A stretch of 64,000 bases of DNA, from positions 45,429-109,428 of the forward strand of contig CAVZTX010000029.1 of assembly GCA_963778375.1 (NCBI GenBank), written 5' to 3'. The translations under genes were made by a program, and so were the position numbers. The notes under the pieces are model-generated. The model was not told the origin of the DNA. It made no database searches and saw nothing but the letters and a program-made list of their open reading frames with translations. Of this stretch, positions 53,871 through 62,119 are shown one piece after another. Each line of letters opens with the position of its first letter. The first letter of the stretch is position 1. Source of the stretch: CAVZTX01 sp963778375. Its GTDB lineage: Bacteria > Chloroflexota > Ktedonobacteria > Ktedonobacterales > Ktedonobacteraceae.

Positions 53871-54857
53871 TCACATAGGCGCAAGTTTGAGTACCTTTTC
53901 GGCATTCCCATGCGCGATTTTTGCTCTGTCGGTAGGACTGATTGGTGCCTGCTCCAGAAACGTTCTGCCGTGCTCACTTCTACTATAGGGATAATCGACC
54001 GCGTACATGATACGATCGGCTCCCATAATTTGCAGGGTGAGCAAGAACGGGGGCAGGGTAAACATCCCGCTGGGTGTCACATACACCTGTTCCAGGAAGT
54101 AGTCCGCGATAGGCCGTTGCAGATATTTAGCTGTCTGGGTTAACATCTCAGCAAAGCGAGCCAGATAAAAGGGAATCATCTCGCCCCAGTGACCGAGAAT
54201 AAGTTGTAAACCGGGGTAGTGGTCGAAAACACCGGCTAGGATCATGTGCAGCGCGTGAGTGCCTGTCTCTAGGTGCCATCCCCAGCCAGCGGTCGCAAAT
54301 CTCGCGCTGACGGCTGGATCAAGACCAGAATAGCAGGCATCCTGCACCGCTTTAGGCGGGTACGACGGATGCAGATAGATGGGAACCTCCAGAGCCGCCG
54401 CCGCTTCTAGAATGGGCTGAAACAGAGGATCATCCAGGAAAAGGCCATTGGTCCGTCCACCAATCATCGCGCCTTTGAGGCCAAGCTTCTGCACCGCGCG
54501 CTCTAACTCGGCGGCAGCGGCCTCCGGGTCAGGTGTCGGTAACGTCGCAAACCCGGCAAAGCGGTCAGGATGGGTCTGGATAGTAGCCGCGAGTTGGTCA
54601 TTGATCTCCCTGGCCAGCGGTACCGCCTCCGCCGCGGGAATGGCCGGCAGCCCGGCTGGCGTGTAGGAGAGGACCTGGACATCGATGCCCATCGCATCCA
54701 TGCGCTGCAAGCGGCCGACTCCTAGATCTTCCAGTGGAGCGTCAGGGGGATTATAACCCAACAGGTGAGATGCACTTTGACCAGGAAAATATTTTGCCAC
54801 TGCCTTCTTGACCTCAGCAATCTGGAAGTGCTCTTCAATCGCGATAATTTTCACCAC
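53871..54857 (-). CDS. Amidohydrolase_2 family (decarboxylase-type) protein
   Basis: 328 residues; GTG 54857 lies 2 nt after the DoxX stop, with AAAAGGAC upstream, so the two genes are coupled. The fold markers are IIAIEEHFQI (EEH in place of HxH), the metal His in IYLHPSYPPKAV, LILGHWGEMIPFYLARF and the Asp in MYAVDYPYSRSEHG. This matches the ACMSD/gamma-resorcylate decarboxylase/5-carboxyvanillate decarboxylase group, which removes CO2 from aromatic or muconate acids. In this operon it may decarboxylate a ring or ring-cleavage product. Confidence 0.88.
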   Translation of the reverse strand: MVKIIAIEEHFQIAEVKKAVAKYFPGQSASHLLGYNPPDAPLEDLGVGRLQRMDAMGIDVQVLSYTPAGLPAIPAAEAVPLAREINDQLAATIQTHPDRFAGFATLPTPDPEAAAAELERAVQKLGLKGAMIGGRTNGLFLDDPLFQPILEAAAALEVPIYLHPSYPPKAVQDACYSGLDPAVSARFATAGWGWHLETGTHALHMILAGVFDHYPGLQLILGHWGEMIPFYLARFAEMLTQTAKYLQRPIADYFLEQVYVTPSGMFTLPPFLLTLQIMGADRIMYAVDYPYSRSEHGRTFLEQAPISPTDRAKIAHGNAEKVLKLAPM

Positions 54858-54859
54858 AC

Positions 54860-55219
54860 TTAGTCCTTTTCAGCGAGCACCATCAGCAACCCACTGATCA
54901 AGCCGAGATTCTTGAGAAACTGGAGCATTTGCTTCTCACGCTCAGGCCCGGACTCTTCTTTCCAGAAGGCATGTCCCACAAGCGTCGTCGGAATCAGACT
55001 GCCGATCAGAAGGGCTGCAGCTATTCTGGGCGCGATACCCAGGCCGAGAAGGAAACCAGCAAATATCATGACAGCGCCGTTCAGCACCACCGCCCGCTCT
55101 GGTTCTGGGATGCCCGCTGCCGCAACCAATTTGGGGCGTCCACCTGGTTTGCTAAATGCTCCCCAACCGCCATAGATGAAGATACCTGAGAGGAGCAACT
55201 GAATTCCTGTTCGTCTCAT
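54860..55219 (-). CDS. DoxX-family membrane protein
   Basis: 119 residues from the ATG at 55219 (AAAAGG upstream). Four hydrophobic segments, among them LLLSGIFIYGGWGAFSKPGG, AVVLNGAVMIFAGFLLGLGI and IAAALLIGSLIPTTLVGHAF, follow the DoxX pattern. DoxX-like proteins often accompany oxygenase and catabolic genes and may assist electron transfer at the membrane. It is coupled to the amidohydrolase_2 gene. Confidence 0.85.
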   Translation of the reverse strand: MRRTGIQLLLSGIFIYGGWGAFSKPGGRPKLVAAAGIPEPERAVVLNGAVMIFAGFLLGLGIAPRIAAALLIGSLIPTTLVGHAFWKEESGPEREKQMLQFLKNLGLISGLLMVLAEKD

Positions 55220-55355
55220 AAATGTATTCCTTTTGAGAGAGATATGCTTATAACGTTCCGTTCTTCCTTGTTCATGCATGTTGACTGATGCAGCGTGTGA
55301 AACGAGATCGTGCCATCGGGATACCATCATCTCTCATCCAATGAAACCAACGGCT

Positions 55356-55716
55356 TCATTCGTATACATGGGGACTTCCTGTCTCCTGCGTGTGTGGCAG
55401 TTCATGTAACGGCATCGAAGCAAAGGCATCAAATGCGCTGCTCCGCTTGGGGAAATCGGCGGCCTCGAAGGCAAAGATATCATACTCAGTCAGCCCCTTC
55501 TGGTGGTAGGGGTCTGTGGTCATGACCTCCCGAAGTTCCTGTTCACTGGATGCTCGTGCCACGATGATCCCTCCAATTGGAGGTTCACGCCGCCCTGAGA
55601 CGAGAAAGCGTCCAGACTCATACTGCCGTTGCACCCACGCGCTGTGCGATGCAAAAGAGAGGTTGACCTCGTCAAGACGGTCTTTGGAAACGAGAGATCA
55701 GAACAAACATGCGCAT
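55356..55716 (-). pseudogene. YciI-like protein, frameshifted
   Basis: The gene starts ATG 55716 (GGAGG 4 nt upstream) with MRMFVLISR, then shifts frame near 55680-55690. It continues DRLDEVNLSFASHSAWVQRQ, YESGRFLVSGRREPPIGGII and DPYHQKGLTEYDIFAFEA. An extra T would explain it. YciI/YCII proteins are small ferredoxin-like domains, some with dehydrochlorinase-like or muconolactone-isomerase-like activity, which fits an aromatic pathway. Confidence 0.75.
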
Positions 55717-55790
55717 AGCGCCTCCAACCAAATTGCATAGAACGCCCCGATAATCTGCATCAACAGGGTAACGACCTTCCGTCACCACGA

Positions 55791-56412
55791 CTACACCGGA
55801 GAACGTGGATCGCCTAAAGGCACATGCAAATCCAAAGGGCCAGAAGGTTTAAACTCGCCAGCGTAGGCCCGCCGGTGCAGTTCTGCGAAAGAGGCACCAG
55901 CCTGGCGTGCAGCTACCATCTGCGCGGGATCGATTGGCATACCAATGGGGTTGGCGGCGAATTGCGGCGAGGTACGCATCCACTCGCTTGACTCTTGCCA
56001 GTTCCTGAAGTTGTCGGATTGCAGTTCGACGCTGTTGCCGTCAGGGTCCATCGTAGTATAATGACGTGGTCATGCCATGATCGAGGCAGGCATGCGGTTC
56101 AATACCCTGAGCCTTCAATCGTGAGTAGGTATCGAGCAGATTTCCCATCGACGGATACTCGAAGGCGCTATGATGGAAGCCGTTGTGCATCAGCTTGTCA
56201 GTGTCGTCGCTCAACTGTGGTGAGGTCAGGAGCGCGAGGCGATGGTTGGCCTCGTCATTGGTGAGCCAGGCCCCACCTGGAAACGTGTAGTTTGACTTCA
56301 TACCCAACACTGTGCCGTACCACTCAATCATCTCGTGAAGGCGCGACGTCTTCAGGTTAATGTGGTGCAGCGTAGGCCCAACGGTAGTCGTGTTCTCAGA
56401 GACGTGTGACAT
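55791..56412 (-). pseudogene. VOC extradiol-dioxygenase-like protein, frameshifted
   Basis: From ATG 56412 the first frame covers TLHHINLKTSRLHEMIEWYG (metal His), HNGFHHSAFEYPSMGNLLDT (second metal His) up to TTSLYY. The next frame, entered near 56045-56052, continues MDPDGNSVELQSDNFRNWQE with the metal Glu. The pattern His-His-Glu with DPDGN.VEL is the type I extradiol (catechol 2,3-dioxygenase/biphenyl-diol dioxygenase) or glyoxalase fold. As split, the Glu ligand is lost. It is in the middle of the catabolic train. Confidence 0.8.
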
Positions 56413-56501
56413 TCCTTTTCTCCTTTGATGTTACTTGGATGAGACGTATCTCTTCCATGAGACGCGTCTCTCCAGTGAGATGGACTTTCCTCTTTTTTAT
56501 A

Positions 56502-57426
56502 CTACTTCTCTCGCTCTGCTCCTGCCTCCGTCCGAATGCCCACAACGGGATTGCGAATCTGGCCAATGCCTTCAATCTCGACTTCCGTGATATCCCCGTC
56601 GTGTAAAAAGAGGGGAGGCGTGCGTTTAAAGCCCACTCCTGATGGCGTGCCTGTCGCAATGATGTCCCCCGGCTCTAGCGTCATCAGGGAACTGAGGAAA
56701 GAGATGATGGCTGCCACCGAAAAGATCATACTGGCAGTGCTGGCGTGCTGTACTACCTGCCCATTGATCCTGGTAGTCAACAGAAGCGCCTGGGGATTGG
56801 GAATATCCGATGCCAGTACCATCCCTGGCCCCATCGGTGCGAAGGTATCCAGGGCTTTGCCTGCCATGTACTGACTGGTTTGCATTTGCAGATCACGTGC
56901 ACTCACATCATTCATGATGCTATAGCCTGCCACATACTGGAGCGCCTCCTGCTCAGACACCTCTTTACAGCGCGTGCCCATGATGACCGCTAATTCCCCT
57001 TCATAATCGATTTGACTGCTAGCCCGGGGTATGAGAATCGAGCTGGTCGGACCGGTTAAGCTATTGCGGTACTTGCCGAAGAACAGAGGCACCTCTGTCC
57101 GTGCTAGCCCGGCCTCGCTGGCATGATCGGCATAATTGACGCCGATACAGATGATTTTGTCGGGATCGGGGACCGGCGGTCCAAGTTCAACGGATGCCGT
57201 CTGGAACACTCCTGGTGCATTCGGACCTGCATTAAATGACTCACGAGCCTGCTTGAAGACCTTGTCTACAGTTGCAGGTCCGGCAGCGAGTAGTTGTCTG
57301 AGTCGTCGTCTCCTGGACACCATCGTGCCAGAGGGCCGTGACATCCACCACGCGGCCCTCATCTTCCACACCGGCACGCCAGCCTCCATCCGTATGACCT
57401 TGCCTGCGATAACTGACGAGTTGCAT
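56502..57426 (-). pseudogene. Fumarylacetoacetate-hydrolase family protein, frameshift near N-terminus
   Basis: The original start is probably the ATG at 57426 (MQLVSYRRQGHTDGGWRAGV, then EGRVVDVTALWHDG). The frame shifts near 57285-57310 into RQLLAAGPATVDKVFKQA and the full catalytic domain: IICIGVNYADHASEAGLART, IDYEGELAVIMGT (metal Glu pair), GYSIMNDVSARDLQ and IATGTPSGVGF. An internal restart could still make the catalytic domain. FAH enzymes cleave or decarboxylate beta-diketo acids or hydrate dienoates in meta-cleavage pathways. Confidence 0.82.
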
Positions 57427-57459
57427 GACTACGTTCCTCCCTCCCTACGTTGAAATGAA

Positions 57460-58344
57460 TTATAGACTTGAACGATTTAAACGGTAAACGATGCACTCCT
57501 CGACAAAGGAGAGTATCTTCATGTAGAACGCACGAGCCAGCGTATGTAATTCCGCCGAATGACCCGCCATGCGCTGCACGCCCACATCGACAAATGGCGC
57601 GGCAGTGAACATTTCGGCAACATGGCTGAGCGCCTCTGGATCAGGCCGCCAGAGGTGATCATATTCAGGAACGATGAACTGGACGGGAATCCGCACTTTA
57701 GCAGCGACCTGAGGCAGACGCGCGCCCCATGTTTGTGCCTCTGCAAGCTCTATCGCGGCGGTGGGAACGTCCCGTTCCGGGTCATATTGAGCCAGTTCCG
57801 CTGGATACGACCATGCCGGCCCGTACATGGCCGCGACTTTAATCGCTATATCCATCATCACTGTCGGTGCATCACTGACTAAAGACGCAAATGCTACCTT
57901 TGTCTGCTCATTATAGAGCGCTCCCGAGCCTGTCATATTCATGCCGAGCAGACGTTCGTGCGGGTTTTCTGCCGCGAGCAGCAAGGAGATCATCCCCCCA
58001 ATCGAATGACCAATCAAAAACATCCCCGCGGATTGCTGGCCATAGTCATGCCAAATTTCCTCAAGCGCCTGCTGTAGAACTGGAACCTGACCATCGAATG
58101 AGAGTTGGTCAAATGGAACGGAAGTAGCTGTCCCATATCCAGGGCGGTCAAGAGCCAGTATCGAGTAGCCTAACGAAGCGCAAAACTCAAGTAACAATGA
58201 CGGAGAAGTATCGAAATATTTACTCGTATAGGTTCCACCATGCACTGCGACGAGCAATGCTCTTGGCTGTCCATTCGTTGCTGGAAGGAAGCGCCCTGAA
58301 AGCTTTATATTACCAGCATCTATGCTGATAGAGTGACTCGTCAT
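57460..58344 (-). CDS. Alpha/beta hydrolase (meta-cleavage-product hydrolase-like)
   Basis: 294 residues; ATG 58344 follows AAGGGGGAAAACT. The nucleophile elbow FLIGHSIGGMISLL, the oxyanion region LLVAVHGGTYTSKYFD, the acid loop FIVPEYDHLWRPDPE and the terminal His in RMAGHSAELHTLA complete the triad. Between FAH, dioxygenase and amidohydrolase genes it suits hydrolysis of a ring-cleavage product or an ester. It is the first intact gene downstream of the ATZ-type amidohydrolase. The gap 58378-58544 contains no recognisable gene. Confidence 0.88.
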   Translation of the reverse strand: MTSHSISIDAGNIKLSGRFLPATNGQPRALLVAVHGGTYTSKYFDTSPSLLLEFCASLGYSILALDRPGYGTATSVPFDQLSFDGQVPVLQQALEEIWHDYGQQSAGMFLIGHSIGGMISLLLAAENPHERLLGMNMTGSGALYNEQTKVAFASLVSDAPTVMMDIAIKVAAMYGPAWSYPAELAQYDPERDVPTAAIELAEAQTWGARLPQVAAKVRIPVQFIVPEYDHLWRPDPEALSHVAEMFTAAPFVDVGVQRMAGHSAELHTLARAFYMKILSFVEECIVYRLNRSSL

Positions 58345-58544
58345 AGTTTTCCCCCTTCTTAACTCTCTGCTCAACAATTGACCTACCTTGCAAGAAGCAA
58401 GCGCAGTTTCACCAAAGGCGTGTAAGATCCTGAATTGCTTTCAATGGCACTTGAGTGCTTCATTCCTTATGATCTCAAATACTGCTTCACTTTCTCTTGA
58501 ACAATCTCTGCCATTTCTTGGTGAGGATCATACACAAGCATTGC

Positions 58545-60029
58545 TCACAATTCCTGGCTTGCCTGTTTCTGCGCCGCCTGGTCATGTTCTCGGTTGGAGT
58601 ACGTGTACGGGTTGTCAATCAACTCAACTTCTGCCTTCTCAGGGTTCATGCCCTCGTTCCAGGCCTGTTCGCCCATTTTGGATCTCGCGTACTCAACCGT
58701 CTTCGAGACGGCCTGCCTGGCTCTGTTGAGGTCAACGCCGAGGAGACGGTGGTCGTACTTGACAACCTTACCATCCACCATTACTGTATGCACGTCTCCG
58801 CGCCCAGCTTGAAACACGACGTGCCCGTAGGAGTGGAGCAATGGGAACATCACCGGCGACTGGTCATTTTTAATCAGGACGAGATCAGCTTTTTTGCCTG
58901 GAGTGATGCTACCAATGAAGCTGTCCATCCCCAAGGCTTGAGCACCGCCAAGCGTCGCCCAGTTGACAACCTGCTCAGCGCGCAGATGACTCAGTGTGAC
59001 GGTTTCGTTGCGCTTGTGCGCTTCTAGATGCTCACGGGCTCGGTCCGCGTTGAGGGTCGCACGCATCGCGGAGAATAGGTCGGCGCTCCACCACACGCTA
59101 GTATCCATCGATAAGGAAATCGGGATGTTGTGCCGCCGGAGCAACCATGTGGGCGGGTAGCCCTGACCGGCACTATCCTCGCTCTCGGCAGAGACTGATG
59201 TATGACCACCTGTCGCTGCTATGCGATAATAGGAGTCATCGGAAAGTGTTGCCGCATGTACATAGATAGTGGAGGGCGTCATGAATCCATGCTCGTGCAT
59301 CAAACGGATGCCATTATCGTTGGTAGCGCCCCACACGCCAGCATGGGTTGTCACTGGTAGATTGAAGTCACGCGCAACCTCGAATGCGTCCTTTTCGGGG
59401 AAGGCCGGGTCGCCGGTCACGTCGAATGCAATCTGCATGCGCAGCATATCTCCACGTCCGTCAATGCGGCGTCGAATGAAGTCGGCGAACTCAGGAGCCT
59501 TTGTCCACTGCCAGGGAGCACCAAGTAGATTGCCGTAAGCGAGGACGAACCGGCCCGGAACCGCTTCGAATGCATCGACCGCCGCATCGGCGTATTCGAC
59601 TGTCTGCAAGCCATGAGACCAGTCAACCGCTGTGGTGACTCCGGCGTCTACAGCCTCAATTGCCGACAGGAGGTTCCCAGCATAAATATCTTCGGGACGG
59701 AAAATCTTGCCCCAATTCAGGTAGTAGAACTGGAAGTAGTTCGTGAGGGTCCAGTCGGCACCGAACCCTCGCAGGGCTGTCTGCCACATGTGGCGGTGCG
59801 TGTCAACCATGCCTGGCATGAGAATACCGTCTGACGCATCGATTTCCACCGCGTCATCCGGTACGACAAGTTGTCGTCCTACAGTGGCGATGCGCTTGTC
59901 GACGACGAGGACATCGCCACTCTCGATCATCCCAAGTGAGGGGTCAATGGTCAGCACTGTGGCGTTACGAAATACTACGGGACGGCCTGAAGGAAAGGAA
60001 ATACCGTTCGCTGCTGCGTTCTGGCTCAT
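58545..60029 (-). CDS. ATZ/TRZ-type amidohydrolase (metal-dependent)
   Basis: 494 residues; ATG 60029 has AGAGGTG upstream. The metal motif GMVDTHRHMWQTALRGF (HxH), the His of VTTHAGVWGATND, YVHAATLSDDSY and the Asp in SLSMDTSVWWSADLF match the ATZ/TRZ/guanine-deaminase clan. The C-terminal ITPGKKADLVLIK is the usual composite-domain end. It hydrolyses C-N or C-Cl bonds on ring compounds; the substrate is unknown. It is the first gene of the minus-strand catabolic train and divergent from the GntR gene. Confidence 0.9.
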   Translation of the reverse strand: MSQNAAANGISFPSGRPVVFRNATVLTIDPSLGMIESGDVLVVDKRIATVGRQLVVPDDAVEIDASDGILMPGMVDTHRHMWQTALRGFGADWTLTNYFQFYYLNWGKIFRPEDIYAGNLLSAIEAVDAGVTTAVDWSHGLQTVEYADAAVDAFEAVPGRFVLAYGNLLGAPWQWTKAPEFADFIRRRIDGRGDMLRMQIAFDVTGDPAFPEKDAFEVARDFNLPVTTHAGVWGATNDNGIRLMHEHGFMTPSTIYVHAATLSDDSYYRIAATGGHTSVSAESEDSAGQGYPPTWLLRRHNIPISLSMDTSVWWSADLFSAMRATLNADRAREHLEAHKRNETVTLSHLRAEQVVNWATLGGAQALGMDSFIGSITPGKKADLVLIKNDQSPVMFPLLHSYGHVVFQAGRGDVHTVMVDGKVVKYDHRLLGVDLNRARQAVSKTVEYARSKMGEQAWNEGMNPEKAEVELIDNPYTYSNREHDQAAQKQASQEL

Positions 60030-60242
60030 ACTGCTCACCTCTTTGTGCCAGAGCTATCGGCCGCGAAGCAGGCTGCCTTTGCCCGTGTCTTGCTAGCCGA
60101 ACTGCTCTACAATCTTTCAACGATTGACGTTGGTGCTCAAAAGTGCCCTTTATGCGGAGAATTGCTAACTATTCACATAAGTACTAGTTGACAGACCCGT
60201 ATCACAGGATGACGCTTCATTGCTATCTAGACAAAGCACGCT

Positions 60243-60277
60243 ACAATATTGTATATTATGCATAATGTATAATACAT
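60243..60277. promoter_or_regulatory. Palindrome cluster in divergent GntR/amidohydrolase promoter
   Basis: Three dyads stand side by side: ACAATATTGT (60243-60252, perfect), ATTATGCATAAT (60255-60266, perfect) and ATGTATAATACAT (60265-60277, near-perfect, odd centre). TGTATAATACA-like sites are typical for GntR/FCD regulators, so this is a good candidate operator for the adjacent regulator. The AT-rich stretch may also hold -10 boxes of both genes. Confidence 0.6.
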
Positions 60278-60302
60278 TTGTCAAGGGAAAAAAACGAAGC
60301 GT

Positions 60303-61007
60303 ATGAATTTCATGGCACAAACAGGAAAGGGTAACACAAATACCACCCTTACAAAGCTCACAATAGCGGAGCAGGTTGCGGCTGCTCTCCGTGACGAAAT
60401 CGTCACGGGACAACTTCCGGCCGGTACCAGGTTGCGCCAGGTTGAGATCGCTCAACGCTTTGGAGTCAGTACGACTCCGGTTCGCGAGGCATTTGGACTG
60501 CTTCAAAGTGATGGTCTGGTGCAAATCGACACCCATCGAGGAGTTACAGTTTTCTTGCCTACCATCCAGGATCTTGTCGAGCACTATGAAATTCGTATGG
60601 CCTTAGAAATGCTGGCCGTCGAGAAAGCCGCCGAACACTTCCAGGCCCAGGATGCTCCTCCACTTGTTGCCATCCTCGATGAGATGCACGCCACCAGCTA
60701 TGCAGTTCACTATGTTGAGCTGAATCATCAGTTCCACTTGCAATTGTATCGCCTTTCGGGACGTTCACGACTGGTCACGATGATCGAGGAATTGCGCAAT
60801 GCCTCGCTCGCCTACAACCATCTCTATGCAGCAGCCGACGTTCCCAAAGATGCAGAACGTCTTGATAGGGAACATCGCGAGATTCTTGCCGCCTGCCAGG
60901 CGAACGACTCGGTTCGTGCTGCTAATGCTGTGCGCCACCATATTCAACAGACCATCGCTCATGTAACGAAACTGCTCGAACAGGGAGGAGATTCTAAGTA
61001 TGTCTGA
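60303..61007 (+). CDS. GntR-family regulator, FCD subfamily
   Basis: 234 residues. The N-terminal winged HTH is EIVTGQLPAGTRLRQVEIAQ then RFGVSTTPVREAFGLLQSDG. The C-terminal FCD domain has YEIRMALEMLAVEKAAEHF, NHQFHLQLYRLSGR and EHREILAACQANDSVRAANA with metal-ligand His residues. FCD regulators respond to organic acids and usually repress catabolic operons. It is divergent from the catabolic train and overlaps the following amidohydrolase gene by 8 bp. Confidence 0.92.
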   Translation: MNFMAQTGKGNTNTTLTKLTIAEQVAAALRDEIVTGQLPAGTRLRQVEIAQRFGVSTTPVREAFGLLQSDGLVQIDTHRGVTVFLPTIQDLVEHYEIRMALEMLAVEKAAEHFQAQDAPPLVAILDEMHATSYAVHYVELNHQFHLQLYRLSGRSRLVTMIEELRNASLAYNHLYAAADVPKDAERLDREHREILAACQANDSVRAANAVRHHIQQTIAHVTKLLEQGGDSKYV

Positions 61008-62091
61008 GGCAATCGCAATTACGAATGTCAAGGTGTTTGATGGCAACGCATTGACCGCTGAACGCACAGTGGTCATTGAAAATGGGGTCATCTCGAATGC
61101 AACGGCGGCTGAGAGAACGGTGGATGGGCAGCATGGTACGCTGCTGCCTGGCTTCATCGATTCTCATGTCCATCTGCTGAGTCTTACCGAGTTAGAGCAA
61201 GGGACACGATGGGGTGTGACAACCATGCTCGATATGGGGTCGCCAACTATGAAGCTAACCAACTCACTACGTCATCGCCAGGGGTTAGCCGATATACGAG
61301 GCTCAGGAAACGCGGCCAGCGCTCCCGGAGGCATACAAACGACGAGAATGGGCATGCCTGCTTCGAGTGCGGTGACCGGCCCTGGCGATGCGAGTCGCTT
61401 TGTGGCTGAGCGCGTTGCGGAAGGGGCTGACTACATCAAAGTGATCGTTGAGGATCCTCAACGAATGGGAACTGCTGCCTTTGATGTGGCCACCATTGCT
61501 GCCCTGGTCAAGGCCGCCCATCAGGCAGGTCTGAAAGTGATCGCGCATGTCACCACCTTAGCCGCCCTCACCAATGCTGCTGAGGCAGGAGTAGATATCC
61601 TCACGCATGCTCCCGTCGATGTAGATCTTGACGACGACTTGGTGCGCTCTCTTGCAACACGGGGCATCGTGTCGGTACCGACGTTAACCATGATGCGTGC
61701 TGTGACGAGTCTGGCGCACCGTCTGCCGACGCATGGGGCTGACATAAACTATGCCCATGCAAGATCTACGGTGTCAGCGTTCCACCGGGCAGGCATAACC
61801 ATCCTGGCTGGTACTGACGCGAACCAGGCACCTGCTTCGCCCGCGCCGATTCAACACGGGGAAGCCTTGCATGAGGAATTAGGTTTGCTGGTTGAGACCG
61901 GGCTAACGCCCGTTGAAGCGCTACGTGCCGCAACGGTCGTGCCTGCGGAATACTTTGGGTTCACGGATCGAGGGGTGATTGAGGCGGGTCGTCGAGCTGA
62001 CCTGCTTCTGATTGAGGGAGATCCGACCCAGGATATTGCTGCCACCCGTGCCATTCGGAGTGTCTGGGTGGCAGGAGTACAGGTTCGATAA
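61000..62091 (+). CDS. Imidazolonepropionase-like amidohydrolase
   Basis: 363 residues. The start ATG lies inside the last codons of the GntR gene. The HxH metal motif is LLPGFIDSHVHLLSLTELEQ, with the Lys ligand in ADYIKVIVEDP, His in AHQAGLKVIAHVTT and ILTHAPVDVDL, and Asp in ITILAGTDANQAPAS. The end RRADLLLIEGDPTQD is the composite-domain strand. Such enzymes act on cyclic amides, imides or lactones; the substrate is unknown. The last 212 bp are present again, inverted, at 63789-64000. Confidence 0.9.
   Translation: MSEAIAITNVKVFDGNALTAERTVVIENGVISNATAAERTVDGQHGTLLPGFIDSHVHLLSLTELEQGTRWGVTTMLDMGSPTMKLTNSLRHRQGLADIRGSGNAASAPGGIQTTRMGMPASSAVTGPGDASRFVAERVAEGADYIKVIVEDPQRMGTAAFDVATIAALVKAAHQAGLKVIAHVTTLAALTNAAEAGVDILTHAPVDVDLDDDLVRSLATRGIVSVPTLTMMRAVTSLAHRLPTHGADINYAHARSTVSAFHRAGITILAGTDANQAPASPAPIQHGEALHEELGLLVETGLTPVEALRAATVVPAEYFGFTDRGVIEAGRRADLLLIEGDPTQDIAATRAIRSVWVAGVQVR
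61880..62091 (+). repeat. Inverted duplication, left arm (amidohydrolase 3' end)
   Basis: These 212 bp match the reverse complement of 63789-64000 with about five base differences counted by eye, and the encoded residues are the same. The match stops near the stop codon on this side and may continue past the window edge on the other. Confidence 0.9.
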
Positions 62092-62119
62092 CAAAAGCAG
62101 AGTCGTTCCTTGTGAATGC

